Assembly (NCBI GenBank): GCA_946613735.1
Contig: CAMOFS010000012.1
Span: forward strand, 1 to 12,700
DNA length: 12,700 nt
Origin: an uncultured Lachnospiraceae bacterium
GTDB taxonomy: Bacteria > Bacillota_A > Clostridia > Lachnospirales > Lachnospiraceae
Reading direction: 5' to 3'
Below, in pieces: positions 1 to 7,092 of the stretch. Every line of letters starts with the position of its first letter. Position 1 is the stretch's first letter. The position numbers were made by a program, and so were the translations under genes. The notes beneath the pieces were generated by a model. That model saw only the letters and a program-made list of their open reading frames with translations. It searched no databases and was not told where the DNA came from.

Positions 1-285
1 ATCATGGATCCCAAGCTGCTTTTGGCAGATGAACCCACCTCGGCCCTGGATGTGTACGTACAGAGGCAGGTGGTGGAGGAGATGCTTCTGATCCGGGAGA
101 CCTATGGGACCTCCATCATCATAGTTACGCATAATATTGGAGTTGTAGGCGCCATGGCTGACAAGGTGCTGGTGATGAAAAACGGGGAGGCTGTGGAGTA
201 CGGGAATACGGCGCAGATTTTGGAGGATCCCCGGGAGGAATATACCAAGCGGCTTATGGCGGCAGTTCCCAGGTTACGGAGGTAG
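1..285 (+). CDS. Oligopeptide/nickel-type ABC transporter ATPase, C-terminal fragment (DppD/OppD-like)
   Basis: This is the 3' end of a gene that starts before the window; the frame is open from base 1 and ends with TAG at 283-285. The 94 visible codons carry the Walker B block (LLLADEPTSALD, with the catalytic Glu and the D-loop), the switch histidine in IVTHN, and the family C-terminal segment (EDPREEYTKRLMAAVP), which matches the 'NP-hPYT-LL-AVP' tail of peptide/nickel importer ATPases. Walker A, the Q-loop and the LSGGQ signature lie upstream. In this family two different ATPases pair beneath two permeases and energise uptake of peptides, nickel or related solutes. The next ATPase starts two bases after this stop, so this is the first ATPase of the pair. 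The substrate cannot be told from this piece. Confidence 0.93.
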   Translation: MMDPKLLLADEPTSALDVYVQRQVVEEMLLIRETYGTSIIIVTHNIGVVGAMADKVLVMKNGEAVEYGNTAQILEDPREEYTKRLMAAVPRLRR

Positions 286-287
286 CT

Positions 288-1031
288 ATGAAGCCAGTTT
301 TAAAGGTAGAGAATCTGACAAAAAAATATGGCCAGCATGTGGGAGCCTCAGATATCAGCTTTGAGGTGATGCCCGGGGAGTCTGTGGGTCTCATCGGAGA
401 ATCCGGAAGCGGAAAGACCACGGTGGTCAATATGATAACCAGGCTGATTGATGCCACAGATGGCCGGATATTTGTGGAGGGTGAGGATATCACCCATCTT
501 TCAGGCAGGAGGCTGATCCCGGTGTATAAAAAGATGCAGATGGTTTTCCAGACCCCCACAGAATCCTTTGATCCAAGGCAAAAGATCGGTGCGGGAATAG
601 GAGAGTCCCTGCGCAATGGGGGAATGGAAAACGCTATTTTGGAGAACAGAGTCAAAAGGCTTTTGGAGCAGTGCGGATTGTCGGCTTCTTTTGCGGACAG
701 ATATCCCCATGAGCTTTCCGGTGGTCAGTGTCAGAGGGCGGCCATTGCCCGGGCCATTGCCATCGAGCCCAGGCTTCTAATCTGCGATGAGGCCACCTCA
801 TCACTGGATGTGACTATCCAAAAGGAGATAATGGAGCTTTTAAAGGATCTGAAAAAAGATTTGGATCTGTCTATTCTGTTTATTTGTCATGATGTGGCGC
901 TAGTGCAAAGTTTTTGCGACAGGCTCATAGTCATGTATCAGGGGAAGATAGTGGAGGAAGGAGTTCCGGATGAAGTCATAAAAAATCCGAAGGATCCATA
1001 CACAAAACGACTTATAGAAAGTATATTCTGA
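288..1031 (+). CDS. Oligopeptide/nickel-type ABC transporter ATPase (DppF/OppF-like)
   Basis: A complete 247-residue ATPase. Visible motifs are Walker A GESGSGKTT (37-45), Q-loop Gln88 in MVFQTP, signature LSGGQ (143-147), Walker B LLICDEAT (163-170), D-loop SSLD (171-174), H-loop His201, and the family tail NPKDPYTKRLIESIF (233-247). This full set indicates an active nucleotide-binding subunit that works as a heterodimer with the product of the preceding gene on the cytoplasmic face of the importer. The length is short for DppF/OppF (often 300 or more) because the C-terminal extension is minimal. The ATG is supported by GGAGGT at 278-283, which overlaps the upstream stop codon and suggests translational coupling. 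Arginine codons are mostly AGG/AGA/CGG, unlike the binding-protein gene that follows. Confidence 0.95.
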   Translation: MKPVLKVENLTKKYGQHVGASDISFEVMPGESVGLIGESGSGKTTVVNMITRLIDATDGRIFVEGEDITHLSGRRLIPVYKKMQMVFQTPTESFDPRQKIGAGIGESLRNGGMENAILENRVKRLLEQCGLSASFADRYPHELSGGQCQRAAIARAIAIEPRLLICDEATSSLDVTIQKEIMELLKDLKKDLDLSILFICHDVALVQSFCDRLIVMYQGKIVEEGVPDEVIKNPKDPYTKRLIESIF

Positions 1032-1035
1032 GGGT

Positions 1036-1085
1036 CACACCTCATCCGCCCCTTCGGGGCACCTTCCCCTCAAGGGGAAGGCTTT
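1036..1085. repeat. REP-like double-hairpin intergenic palindrome
   Basis: Two adjacent perfect hairpins fill the gap between the second ATPase and the binding protein. The first is GCCCC-TTC-GGGGC (1048-1060). The second is CCTTCCCCT-CA-AGGGGAAGG (1062-1081, nine base pairs), followed by CTTT. From memory, elements of the form 'CTCATCCG... CACCTTCCCC...GGGGAAGG' are dispersed many times in genomes of gut clostridia; I could not check this by search. Inference: as with REP elements inside E. coli transporter operons, it could stabilise the upstream 3' end or partly terminate transcription. It could thereby raise the amount of binding protein relative to the ATPases. The short T-run makes it a poor full terminator. 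Confidence 0.7.
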
Positions 1086-1117
1086 GTAACAGTAACTGGA
1101 CACTAAAGGAGGACAAC

Positions 1118-2728
1118 ATGAAAAAAACACTGGCGATCCTGCTTACGGCAGCACTTTCCATCGGCCTTTTTACAGGCTGTGGTGGCGGCAACGCTAACAG
1201 CGGGGCAACAACAAACGACACTCAGGAGGCGGAGTCAGAGGCTACGGCTTCCACAGAAAGCACAGGTCCCAAGACCATGACAATCGGAGATACCACCTTT
1301 AACTCCGAAAACTGGGAGGAGACAGTGGATCCTCACACCACCTACAACGGTTGGGCGTGTATCCGCTATGGTATAGGTGAGACACTTATCCACTATTCTG
1401 ATTCCATGGAGATCGAGCCCTGGCTGGCAAAGGAGTGGGAAAATGTGGATGATACAACCTGGAAGATCACTCTTCAGGATGGTGTGAAATTTCATAGCGG
1501 ACGTGATATGGACGCAGAGGCTGTAAAGCAGTGCTTTGAGCATCTCATCGAGGTCCACGACAGAGCGCCGGGAGATCTGATGATAGACTCCATGGAGGCT
1601 GATGGACAGGTTCTTACCATCAAGACCACAGAGCCCCGTCCCGCACTTCTTAATTATCTGGGAGACCCCTATGGATGTATCATCGATGTGGATGCTTCAG
1701 ATTTCGAAAAGGGTATTGCTTGTGGTACAGGTCCCTATGTGGTAAAGGATATGGTAACAGACGACCATCTGACCCTTACCAAAAACGAGAATTACTGGAA
1801 TGGCACTCCAAAGCTGGATGAGCTTACCATCCGTACCATCTCTGACGGTGACACCCTGGCCATGGCCCTTCAATCCGGAGAGATAGATGCGGCTTACGGA
1901 ATGGCTTACGGCAGCTATCCCTTATTCCAAAATGACGAATACCAGTTTTCAAGCATTGCCACTTCCCGTGCATTTTTCGCATGGATGAACTATGAGAGCC
2001 CCATTATTAAGGATGATGCCGTAAGAAAGGCAGTTGCCATGGGTATCGACAAGGAGGGCTTCGTACAGACACTTCTGGAGGGACACGGATATCCCGGAAA
2101 TGGAGCCTTCCCTGAGGGTCTCGGCGGCTTTGGAGGAGAAAAGGTTACCACGGAATCCTACGATCCCGAGGGTGCAAAGAAGGTTTTAGAGGACGCAGGC
2201 TGGAAGGATAGTGACGGTGACGGAATCCGTGAAAAGGACGGCACTAAGCTTACCATAAGATGGCTTACCTACCCTTCACGTCAGGAGCTGCCCCTTTTGG
2301 CCGAGTCTGCCCAGGCAACACTTAAGGACATAGGTATAGAGGTGGATATCAATAATACAGCCAACCGCCGTGAGTTTTTGGATGATCCCACCACCTGGGA
2401 TATCTACGCATCAGCTCAGGTCAATGCACCCACCGGCGATCCGGAGTATTTCTTCACCGTGGGATGCCTAGATGAGTCCGCCAGCAACTTCGGACATTAT
2501 CATTCCGATAAGTTAGAAGAGCAGGAAAAGCAGATGGCCGGTGAATTTGATCCCGCCAAGCGAGCAGAGCTGGCAGTTCAGATGCAGCAGACCATCCTTG
2601 ATGATAATGCGTACGTATTCTGCTCCTTCCTGGAGATGAACCAGATCTCGAAAAAGAGTGTGACGGGATATACCGCCCACGCCTGTGATTACTATCAGGT
2701 AACTGTTGATCTGGATATCAATGAATAG
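1118..2728 (+). CDS. ABC transporter substrate-binding lipoprotein, family 5 (peptide/nickel type)
   Basis: A 536-residue extracytoplasmic solute-binding protein. It begins with a lipoprotein signal peptide: MKK, a hydrophobic core, then lipobox FTGC with the lipidated Cys at 21. A low-complexity Ser/Thr/Glu/Gly linker (about 22-50) tethers it to the membrane surface. The SBP_bac_5 fold follows, with EPWLAKEW (100-107), DGVKFHSGR (121-129), GTGPY (203-207) and KNENYW (222-227) as family landmarks. A DSDGDGIREKDG loop (364-375) of the kind seen in many members of this family comes later. The start is supported by AAAGGAGG at 1105-1112, six bases upstream. It is the last gene of the transporter operon. 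Its arginines are mostly CGT/CGC with some AGA and one CGA; I saw no AGG, in contrast to the ATPases, which fits high expression. Peptide versus nickel or another ligand cannot be decided from sequence alone. Confidence 0.93.
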   Translation: MKKTLAILLTAALSIGLFTGCGGGNANSGATTNDTQEAESEATASTESTGPKTMTIGDTTFNSENWEETVDPHTTYNGWACIRYGIGETLIHYSDSMEIEPWLAKEWENVDDTTWKITLQDGVKFHSGRDMDAEAVKQCFEHLIEVHDRAPGDLMIDSMEADGQVLTIKTTEPRPALLNYLGDPYGCIIDVDASDFEKGIACGTGPYVVKDMVTDDHLTLTKNENYWNGTPKLDELTIRTISDGDTLAMALQSGEIDAAYGMAYGSYPLFQNDEYQFSSIATSRAFFAWMNYESPIIKDDAVRKAVAMGIDKEGFVQTLLEGHGYPGNGAFPEGLGGFGGEKVTTESYDPEGAKKVLEDAGWKDSDGDGIREKDGTKLTIRWLTYPSRQELPLLAESAQATLKDIGIEVDINNTANRREFLDDPTTWDIYASAQVNAPTGDPEYFFTVGCLDESASNFGHYHSDKLEEQEKQMAGEFDPAKRAELAVQMQQTILDDNAYVFCSFLEMNQISKKSVTGYTAHACDYYQVTVDLDINE

Positions 2729-2750
2729 ACCAGTATAGTAAGTATTTTAA

Positions 2751-2846
2751 GACCATTCGAAAAAAGCCTTGACCGCCAAACGGAAAAACGTTTGGCTACG
2801 TCAAGGCTTTTCTTCTCATGGTCTTATTTGCATTTTTCGAATGATC
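2751..2846. terminator. Nested bidirectional terminator between convergent genes
   Basis: The core is a long stem: AAAAGCCTTGAC (2762-2773) pairs with GTCAAGGCTTTT (2800-2811), and after a small internal loop GCCAAACG (2775-2782) pairs with CGTTTGGC (2789-2796) around a GAAAAA loop. A T-rich tail follows on the + strand (about 2807-2814), and the A-run at 2760-2765 gives a T-run on the - strand. The hairpin can therefore stop transcription from both the binding-protein gene and the carboxypeptidase gene. Outside it, GACCATTCGAAAAA (2751-2764) is complementary at 13 of 14 positions to TTTTTCGAATGATC (2833-2846). GACCAT can also pair with ATGGTC at 2818-2823, so alternative outer stems exist. 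Confidence 0.85.
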
Positions 2847-2853
2847 AAATTAT

Positions 2854-4257
2854 TTACTTGCGCTTTCTGCGTCGTCGGTAGATAGTGCGTGTTTTGTGTT
2901 TGGCAGGTGGTGCCTGGGGCTGCTCTACTAGGGGCCGGTCATTATCGCGCTTACGCCTGGGTCTCTCCTTAACAAATTCGCCGGATTTTTTGACTATGAT
3001 GGTTACCAGTACGATGACTAACAGTACCACTCCTGCTATGATAAGGATTAGCCGGATATCCACACGAAAAGTGTCTTCAGAGCCCTCGGCCTCAGCTTCG
3101 CTGTGGAAGGGATAAGAGGTGAGCTCGTTTGGCTCGTATATCAGATAACCTCCACCCACATTTTTGTCGCTGTAGGTGTAGTCCAGCTTGGCGATGATAT
3201 TATCTGCAGTATCTTCAGCAGGAGAGATTTCATATTCCGTATCGGAAAAATCGGCAGTCTTGGGTAGAACCACAGTACCTACGGCATTGACGGTGCTCAT
3301 ATTCATATTCTTTGCCAGAGAACCTATGCTCTTATTCTTCTGGTTGGTAAAAAGAGACTCGTTGTCCGCAATATCCAGGGTCTGGAAGTTATCAAAGCAG
3401 TAATCAAATAGATTGATCGTGTCCTCGTAGTGGTGGGGTCTGTCTGCCTGCATTACACAGCAGACCAGAGTCATGCCATTACGTCTGGCAAAGGTTACGA
3501 GGGTGTTGTTGGCGGCTACGGTGTAGCCGGTCTTGCCACCCAGGCAGTCTTCATACAGATAACGCCCGGTGTGGTAGTAGTTTAGCATGCAGTGATGATT
3601 GTTGAGGAAGGTCTCCTCCTCGTGTTTGTTGGTGGGAGGTATAACGTAAGTCTTTGTTCCCACTATGCGGGCCATCTGTTCGTTATTGATCACTGCTCTG
3701 CCAATGATGGCCATATCCCGGGCTGTGGTGACATGTTCATCGTCAGGGAGGCCGTTGGGATTGGTGAAATGTGTATTGGTGCAGCCCAGCTCCCGGGCAC
3801 GGGTGTTCATCATGGAGATAAAATGATCCATATCACCACCTACATGCTCACCAATAGCGTAGGCACACTCGTTGGCGCTTTCAAGCATCATGCCGTACAG
3901 GCACTGCTCCATGGTCATCTTTTCCCCGATATCCCTTGCGATACTTGAGGTGCCGCCGTAGCTTTCGGCTACTGCCTCTTTGGAAAAGGTAACGATCTCA
4001 TCCGGCTCAGAGTTCTCAACCGCGATAAGACCGGTCAAAAGCTTGGTGATACTGGCGGGATAGTGTATTTCATCGGCATTTTTCTCGAAAAGTACCGTTC
4101 CCGTATCGGCTTCCATGACAATGGCAGAGTTGCTTTGGACCTCTATGCCGGAGGGCCAGTGGTCTGCAGCAGAAACGGGAATATAAGCAGCGTAAACGAA
4201 AAAGACCAGTGCCACTAACAGCATAGCTATGTTTTTTTTGAGATTTTTTGTTTTCAT
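2854..4257 (-). CDS. D-alanyl-D-alanine carboxypeptidase, DacF/PBP5 family (peptidase S11)
   Basis: A 467-residue low-molecular-weight penicillin-binding protein. It removes the terminal D-Ala from peptidoglycan pentapeptides outside the cytoplasmic membrane. All three active-site motifs are present: SITK with nucleophile Ser69 and Lys72, SAN at 127-129, and KTG at 242-244. A Sec signal peptide (residues 1-30, basic MKTKNLKKN then a hydrophobic core, ending PVSA) precedes the catalytic domain. A C-terminal region (about 300-395) follows, then a predicted membrane helix (about 402-422) and a strongly basic cytoplasmic tail ending RRRRKRK. Most PBP5-type enzymes instead use an amphipathic C-terminal helix, so this one is probably a bitopic membrane protein. 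No Shine-Dalgarno precedes the ATG. The next Met (codon 12) would delete the basic n-region, so I keep the upstream ATG. It is monocistronic, convergent with the transporter and divergent from the signalling operon. Confidence 0.95.
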   Translation of the reverse strand: MKTKNLKKNIAMLLVALVFFVYAAYIPVSAADHWPSGIEVQSNSAIVMEADTGTVLFEKNADEIHYPASITKLLTGLIAVENSEPDEIVTFSKEAVAESYGGTSSIARDIGEKMTMEQCLYGMMLESANECAYAIGEHVGGDMDHFISMMNTRARELGCTNTHFTNPNGLPDDEHVTTARDMAIIGRAVINNEQMARIVGTKTYVIPPTNKHEEETFLNNHHCMLNYYHTGRYLYEDCLGGKTGYTVAANNTLVTFARRNGMTLVCCVMQADRPHHYEDTINLFDYCFDNFQTLDIADNESLFTNQKNKSIGSLAKNMNMSTVNAVGTVVLPKTADFSDTEYEISPAEDTADNIIAKLDYTYSDKNVGGGYLIYEPNELTSYPFHSEAEAEGSEDTFRVDIRLILIIAGVVLLVIVLVTIIVKKSGEFVKERPRRKRDNDRPLVEQPQAPPAKHKTRTIYRRRRKRK

Positions 4258-4264
4258 ATCGCTT

Positions 4265-4293
4265 ATTATAATGTAAAATTAAAATGTTGTAAA
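4265..4293 (-). promoter_or_regulatory. Sigma-A type promoter of the carboxypeptidase gene, with -10 box palindromic for both strands
   Basis: On the - strand a -35 box TTTACA (4293-4288) stands exactly 17 bases from a perfect -10 box TATAAT (4270-4265). The expected transcription start, about 6-8 bases further, falls at or within a base or two of the start codon at 4257, implying a leaderless or nearly leaderless message. This agrees with the absence of a Shine-Dalgarno. The -10 lies in ATTATAAT (4265-4272), which is its own reverse complement, so the + strand also reads TATAAT (4267-4272), facing the phosphorelay operon. The + strand lacks a good -35 (TTTTTT at 17 bases), so that direction is weaker by sequence. 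Confidence 0.65.
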
Positions 4294-4329
4294 TCAATCA
4301 TCTAACAATTGGGGAGATATCAGGGAAAA

Positions 4330-6027
4330 ATGAAAAAAGTATTGTATGTAGATGATGAGAAGATAAACCGTAAGCTGTTTTCCAAGCTGATGAGCGATTA
4401 CGATGTGGAACTGAAGCTTTTGGAGGACGGTCTTAAGGCACTTTCCCTTTTAGAGGATGAAAAGTTTGATCTCATCTTTCTGGATCATATCATGCCGGGT
4501 ATGTCAGGTATGGAGGTTTTGACCAATATCCAGGCCGCAGAGTACAGTCTGAATACCTACACTCCCTTTGTGGCTCTTACAGCCAATCCCATTGATAACG
4601 CAGAGGATCTGTATCTTGATGCAGGTTTCAGTGCATATATGAAAAAGCCCATAGAAAAGGGTTCCATAGAAGGTATCATGGAACGCTTTTTACCGGGATG
4701 TAAAAAATCCTCAAAACCCGACGCGCCGTCTTCAGGATCCACAACTCAGCCGGCGCCTTCACCTGCGCCTGTTCCAGTAGTACCCGGACAGGTGTTGGAT
4801 GCCAAGGCTATCGAGGAGATGTTTTACAGTACTGCCGCAGCCCAGGCGCCTCCGGTGGAGCTGGGTCCGAGGTGGCTGGAGGATTCTGACATCATAAGCT
4901 ATGAGGACGGTCTCAGGATAAACGGATCCGAAGAGGATTACTTTGATACCTTAAGGATCTTCAAGAACATGGGAAAAAGCAAGACTGAGCAGCTTCAGGA
5001 AGCTTATGACACCATGAATATCCCAAATTATCAGATGCTCACCCATTCCCTTAAAAGTGCCGCAGGTATCATAGGTGCCAATAAGCTGTCACACTATGCG
5101 GAGTTCATGGAGCGGGCCTGCAACAATGGGGATGAGGAAGCCATCAAGGTGGATCATGAGGATTTTATCAAAGCCTATTCAAGGGTCATAGATCTTTTGG
5201 AAAAGCATCTTGAGGACAAGCCCTCCATAGAATTTGAAAAGATCGAATATGAGGCTGAGGGCCTAAGGCGCACGATCCTTTTGATAAGCAGTAAGGAAAA
5301 CATCACTACAAGAGCTATAGAAAACCACCTTGCTGCAGCAAGATATAATCTCAATATCTGTCCTCCCGTTCCTGAACTTGCCACTTTCAGGCTACCGGAG
5401 ACAGAGCTTGTAATCTACATCATGGATGACAGCATTTATAACAGAAAGGATCTTCTATCGTTTTTGAAGGAAAAATGTGTGGAGATGGGTAAGGGACTGA
5501 TACTGGTTGGAGAGTCTTATGATCATGATTACATCGTAAACGAAATGGGGGAGAACTATATCTCCGGCTGGAACAACATTCCCCTGGATATAGATGCCTT
5601 TATGAAAAATGTCAACTATTTCTTCGATAATTATGAGGTTATGACCCGATTGAGGCACAGGATACTCATAGTGGATGATGATGAGATCTATACATCCACC
5701 ATAGAGCACTGGCTTTCGGATCTTTTTGACATTGAGGTGGCTAATTCGGCAGTGGATGCCATAAGCTCCGTTGACAAAAAGAAGCCGGACCTCATCCTTT
5801 TGGACTATGAGATGCCGGTAACAGATGGGCCCAAGTTTTTGGAGTTTATCCGGGCAGATGAGCATACGGCCAACATCTCGGTAATCTTTTTGACGGGAAG
5901 CCAGGATCGGGAAAGCGTAGAGAAGGTCTTAGAGCTGGCGCCCAACGGATACCTGCTTAAGAGTATAGATAAAATGACCTTAAGAGAACGCATAAACACA
6001 TTCTTTATGACGGGAAAAGTAAGATAA
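4330..6027 (+). CDS. Phosphorelay protein: REC-Hpt-degenerate REC-REC, no output domain
   Basis: A 565-residue cytoplasmic signalling protein. The first receiver (1-122) has acidic residues D8/D9, phosphoacceptor D52 (LDHIMPGMSG), T84 and K106 before Pro. A Pro/Ser-rich linker (about 127-155) leads to a histidine phosphotransfer domain (about 190-295) with the motif THSLKSAAG, phospho-His239. Residues about 313-436 have the alternating hydrophobic pattern of a receiver but lack its acidic pocket and phospho-Asp, so this looks like a pseudo-receiver. The last receiver (443-563) has D449/D450, phosphoacceptor D492 (LDYEMP), T522 and K544. With two acceptors and a phospho-His in one chain but no kinase or DNA-binding domain, it probably shuttles phosphate between a distant kinase and other receivers, such as the next gene. 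I chose ATG 4330 because MKKVLYVDDE is a normal receiver start. GGGGAG at 4311-4316 is distant, so initiation may be weak. Confidence 0.9.
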   Translation: MKKVLYVDDEKINRKLFSKLMSDYDVELKLLEDGLKALSLLEDEKFDLIFLDHIMPGMSGMEVLTNIQAAEYSLNTYTPFVALTANPIDNAEDLYLDAGFSAYMKKPIEKGSIEGIMERFLPGCKKSSKPDAPSSGSTTQPAPSPAPVPVVPGQVLDAKAIEEMFYSTAAAQAPPVELGPRWLEDSDIISYEDGLRINGSEEDYFDTLRIFKNMGKSKTEQLQEAYDTMNIPNYQMLTHSLKSAAGIIGANKLSHYAEFMERACNNGDEEAIKVDHEDFIKAYSRVIDLLEKHLEDKPSIEFEKIEYEAEGLRRTILLISSKENITTRAIENHLAAARYNLNICPPVPELATFRLPETELVIYIMDDSIYNRKDLLSFLKEKCVEMGKGLILVGESYDHDYIVNEMGENYISGWNNIPLDIDAFMKNVNYFFDNYEVMTRLRHRILIVDDDEIYTSTIEHWLSDLFDIEVANSAVDAISSVDKKKPDLILLDYEMPVTDGPKFLEFIRADEHTANISVIFLTGSQDRESVEKVLELAPNGYLLKSIDKMTLRERINTFFMTGKVR

Positions 6028-6041
6028 AAAGGAGTTAAAAA

Positions 6042-7079
6042 ATGGCGCATTGGATAGTAGTTGTAGATGATGATATGGCCAACCTTAAGATGGCCGGTCA
6101 CATACTTTCAAAGAACAACATGAGGGTATCAGCTCTTAAATCGGGCGAGACCCTTTTGGAATTCATGAAGGATAACAGGCCGGACCTGGTGCTTTTGGAC
6201 GTGATGATGCCCGGTATGGACGGCTTCGAAACCTTAAAGAGGCTACGTGAACAGGAAAGGGAGACCGGAGTATCGGACGGTCTCGGAGAGGTGCCGGTGA
6301 TCTTTCTTACGGCAGATGAAAATGAGGAGTCCGAGACCATGGGACTTAAGCTGGGAGCCATGGATTTTATCAAAAAGCCATTTGTGCCGGATGTACTGGT
6401 GCTTCGGGTACGCCACATCATAGATCTGGTAAGGCTTCAGATGGATCTTGAGACAGAGGTGGCCAAAAAGACAAGGGAAAATGAGAGGCTGTCTCTTCAT
6501 GTGGTACAGACCCTGGCGGAGGCCATAGATGCCAAGGATACCTATACCAACGGACATTCCGGCAGAGTGGCAGAGTATTCCAGGATGCTGGCAGCCAGAC
6601 ACGGTTATTCTGAAAAGCAGCTTAACGAGATATATATGATGGGTCTTTTGCATGATGTTGGCAAGATCGGCGTGCCGGATGCAGTCATCAACAAGCCGGC
6701 CCACCTGGATGAGGAGGAGTTTGAGAGGATCAAGGCTCATCCGGTGATGGGTGCCAGGATCCTTAAAAAGATCACGGAGATGCCTGCTCTGGCCACGGGA
6801 GCGAGATGGCATCATGAGAGATATGACGGAAAGGGCTATCCGGATGGACTGAAGGGAGAGGACATTCCGGAGGAGGCCAGGATCATAGCGGTGGCGGATT
6901 CCTATGATGCCATGACCAGTAACAGGAGCTATAGAAGGGCTATGGATCAGGCTACGGTGAGAGCGGAGATAGTCAAGGGAAAAGGGACACAGTTTGATCC
7001 GCACTTTGCGGACCTTATGATACAGATGATCGACGAGGACAAGGACTTTCTGATGCAGGAGGAGCCAGGCAGAAAGTAA
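6042..7079 (+). CDS. Response regulator REC-HD-GYP, predicted cyclic-di-GMP phosphodiesterase
   Basis: A 345-residue two-domain regulator. The N-terminal receiver (1-125) has D9/D10, phosphoacceptor D53 (LLDVMMPGMDG), T90 and K112 before Pro. A helical connector (about 126-155) joins it to an HD-GYP domain. Visible metal and catalytic residues are His172 (NGHSGRV), His204-Asp205 and Lys208 (HDVGKIGVPD), His233 (AHPVMG), His257-His258, and the GYP triad 265-267 in GKGYPDGL. A DSYDAMTSNRSYR block (286-298) follows. With all hallmark residues kept, it should hydrolyse c-di-GMP (or a related cyclic dinucleotide) under control of receiver phosphorylation. It starts 15 bases after the phosphorelay gene with AAAGGAG at 6028-6034, seven bases before the ATG. 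The Hpt domain of that neighbour is the obvious candidate phosphodonor (inference). Confidence 0.95.
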   Translation: MAHWIVVVDDDMANLKMAGHILSKNNMRVSALKSGETLLEFMKDNRPDLVLLDVMMPGMDGFETLKRLREQERETGVSDGLGEVPVIFLTADENEESETMGLKLGAMDFIKKPFVPDVLVLRVRHIIDLVRLQMDLETEVAKKTRENERLSLHVVQTLAEAIDAKDTYTNGHSGRVAEYSRMLAARHGYSEKQLNEIYMMGLLHDVGKIGVPDAVINKPAHLDEEEFERIKAHPVMGARILKKITEMPALATGARWHHERYDGKGYPDGLKGEDIPEEARIIAVADSYDAMTSNRSYRRAMDQATVRAEIVKGKGTQFDPHFADLMIQMIDEDKDFLMQEEPGRK

Positions 7080-7092
7080 GGGGGAGAGAGCT

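Noticed and set aside
1036..1085. The double hairpin as a riboswitch or strong rho-independent terminator
   Set aside because: The stems are simple and adjacent without a conserved aptamer-like core, and only a short T-run follows the second stem. A REP-like element fits better.
4232..4239. Run of eight T (eight A on the coding strand) near the start of the carboxypeptidase as a phase-variation site
   Set aside because: It encodes Lys-Lys-Asn in an A-rich signal peptide n-region, as is common in such genomes, and the frame is intact. One sequence gives no sign of length variation.
4070..4297. Open frame on the - strand starting upstream of the carboxypeptidase in another frame
   Set aside because: Overlaps the signal peptide and first catalytic region of the carboxypeptidase, has no motif, and would need to start upstream of the predicted transcription start.
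4309..4329. TTG start seven codons upstream of the phosphorelay gene start
   Set aside because: No ribosome binding site precedes the TTG, and the added residues (MGRYQGK) lie outside the receiver fold. ATG 4330 begins MKKVLYVDDE, the usual receiver N-terminus.
5455..5865. Open frame of 136 codons on the - strand
   Set aside because: Antisense shadow of the phosphorelay gene with no motif; the + strand reading contains a complete receiver.
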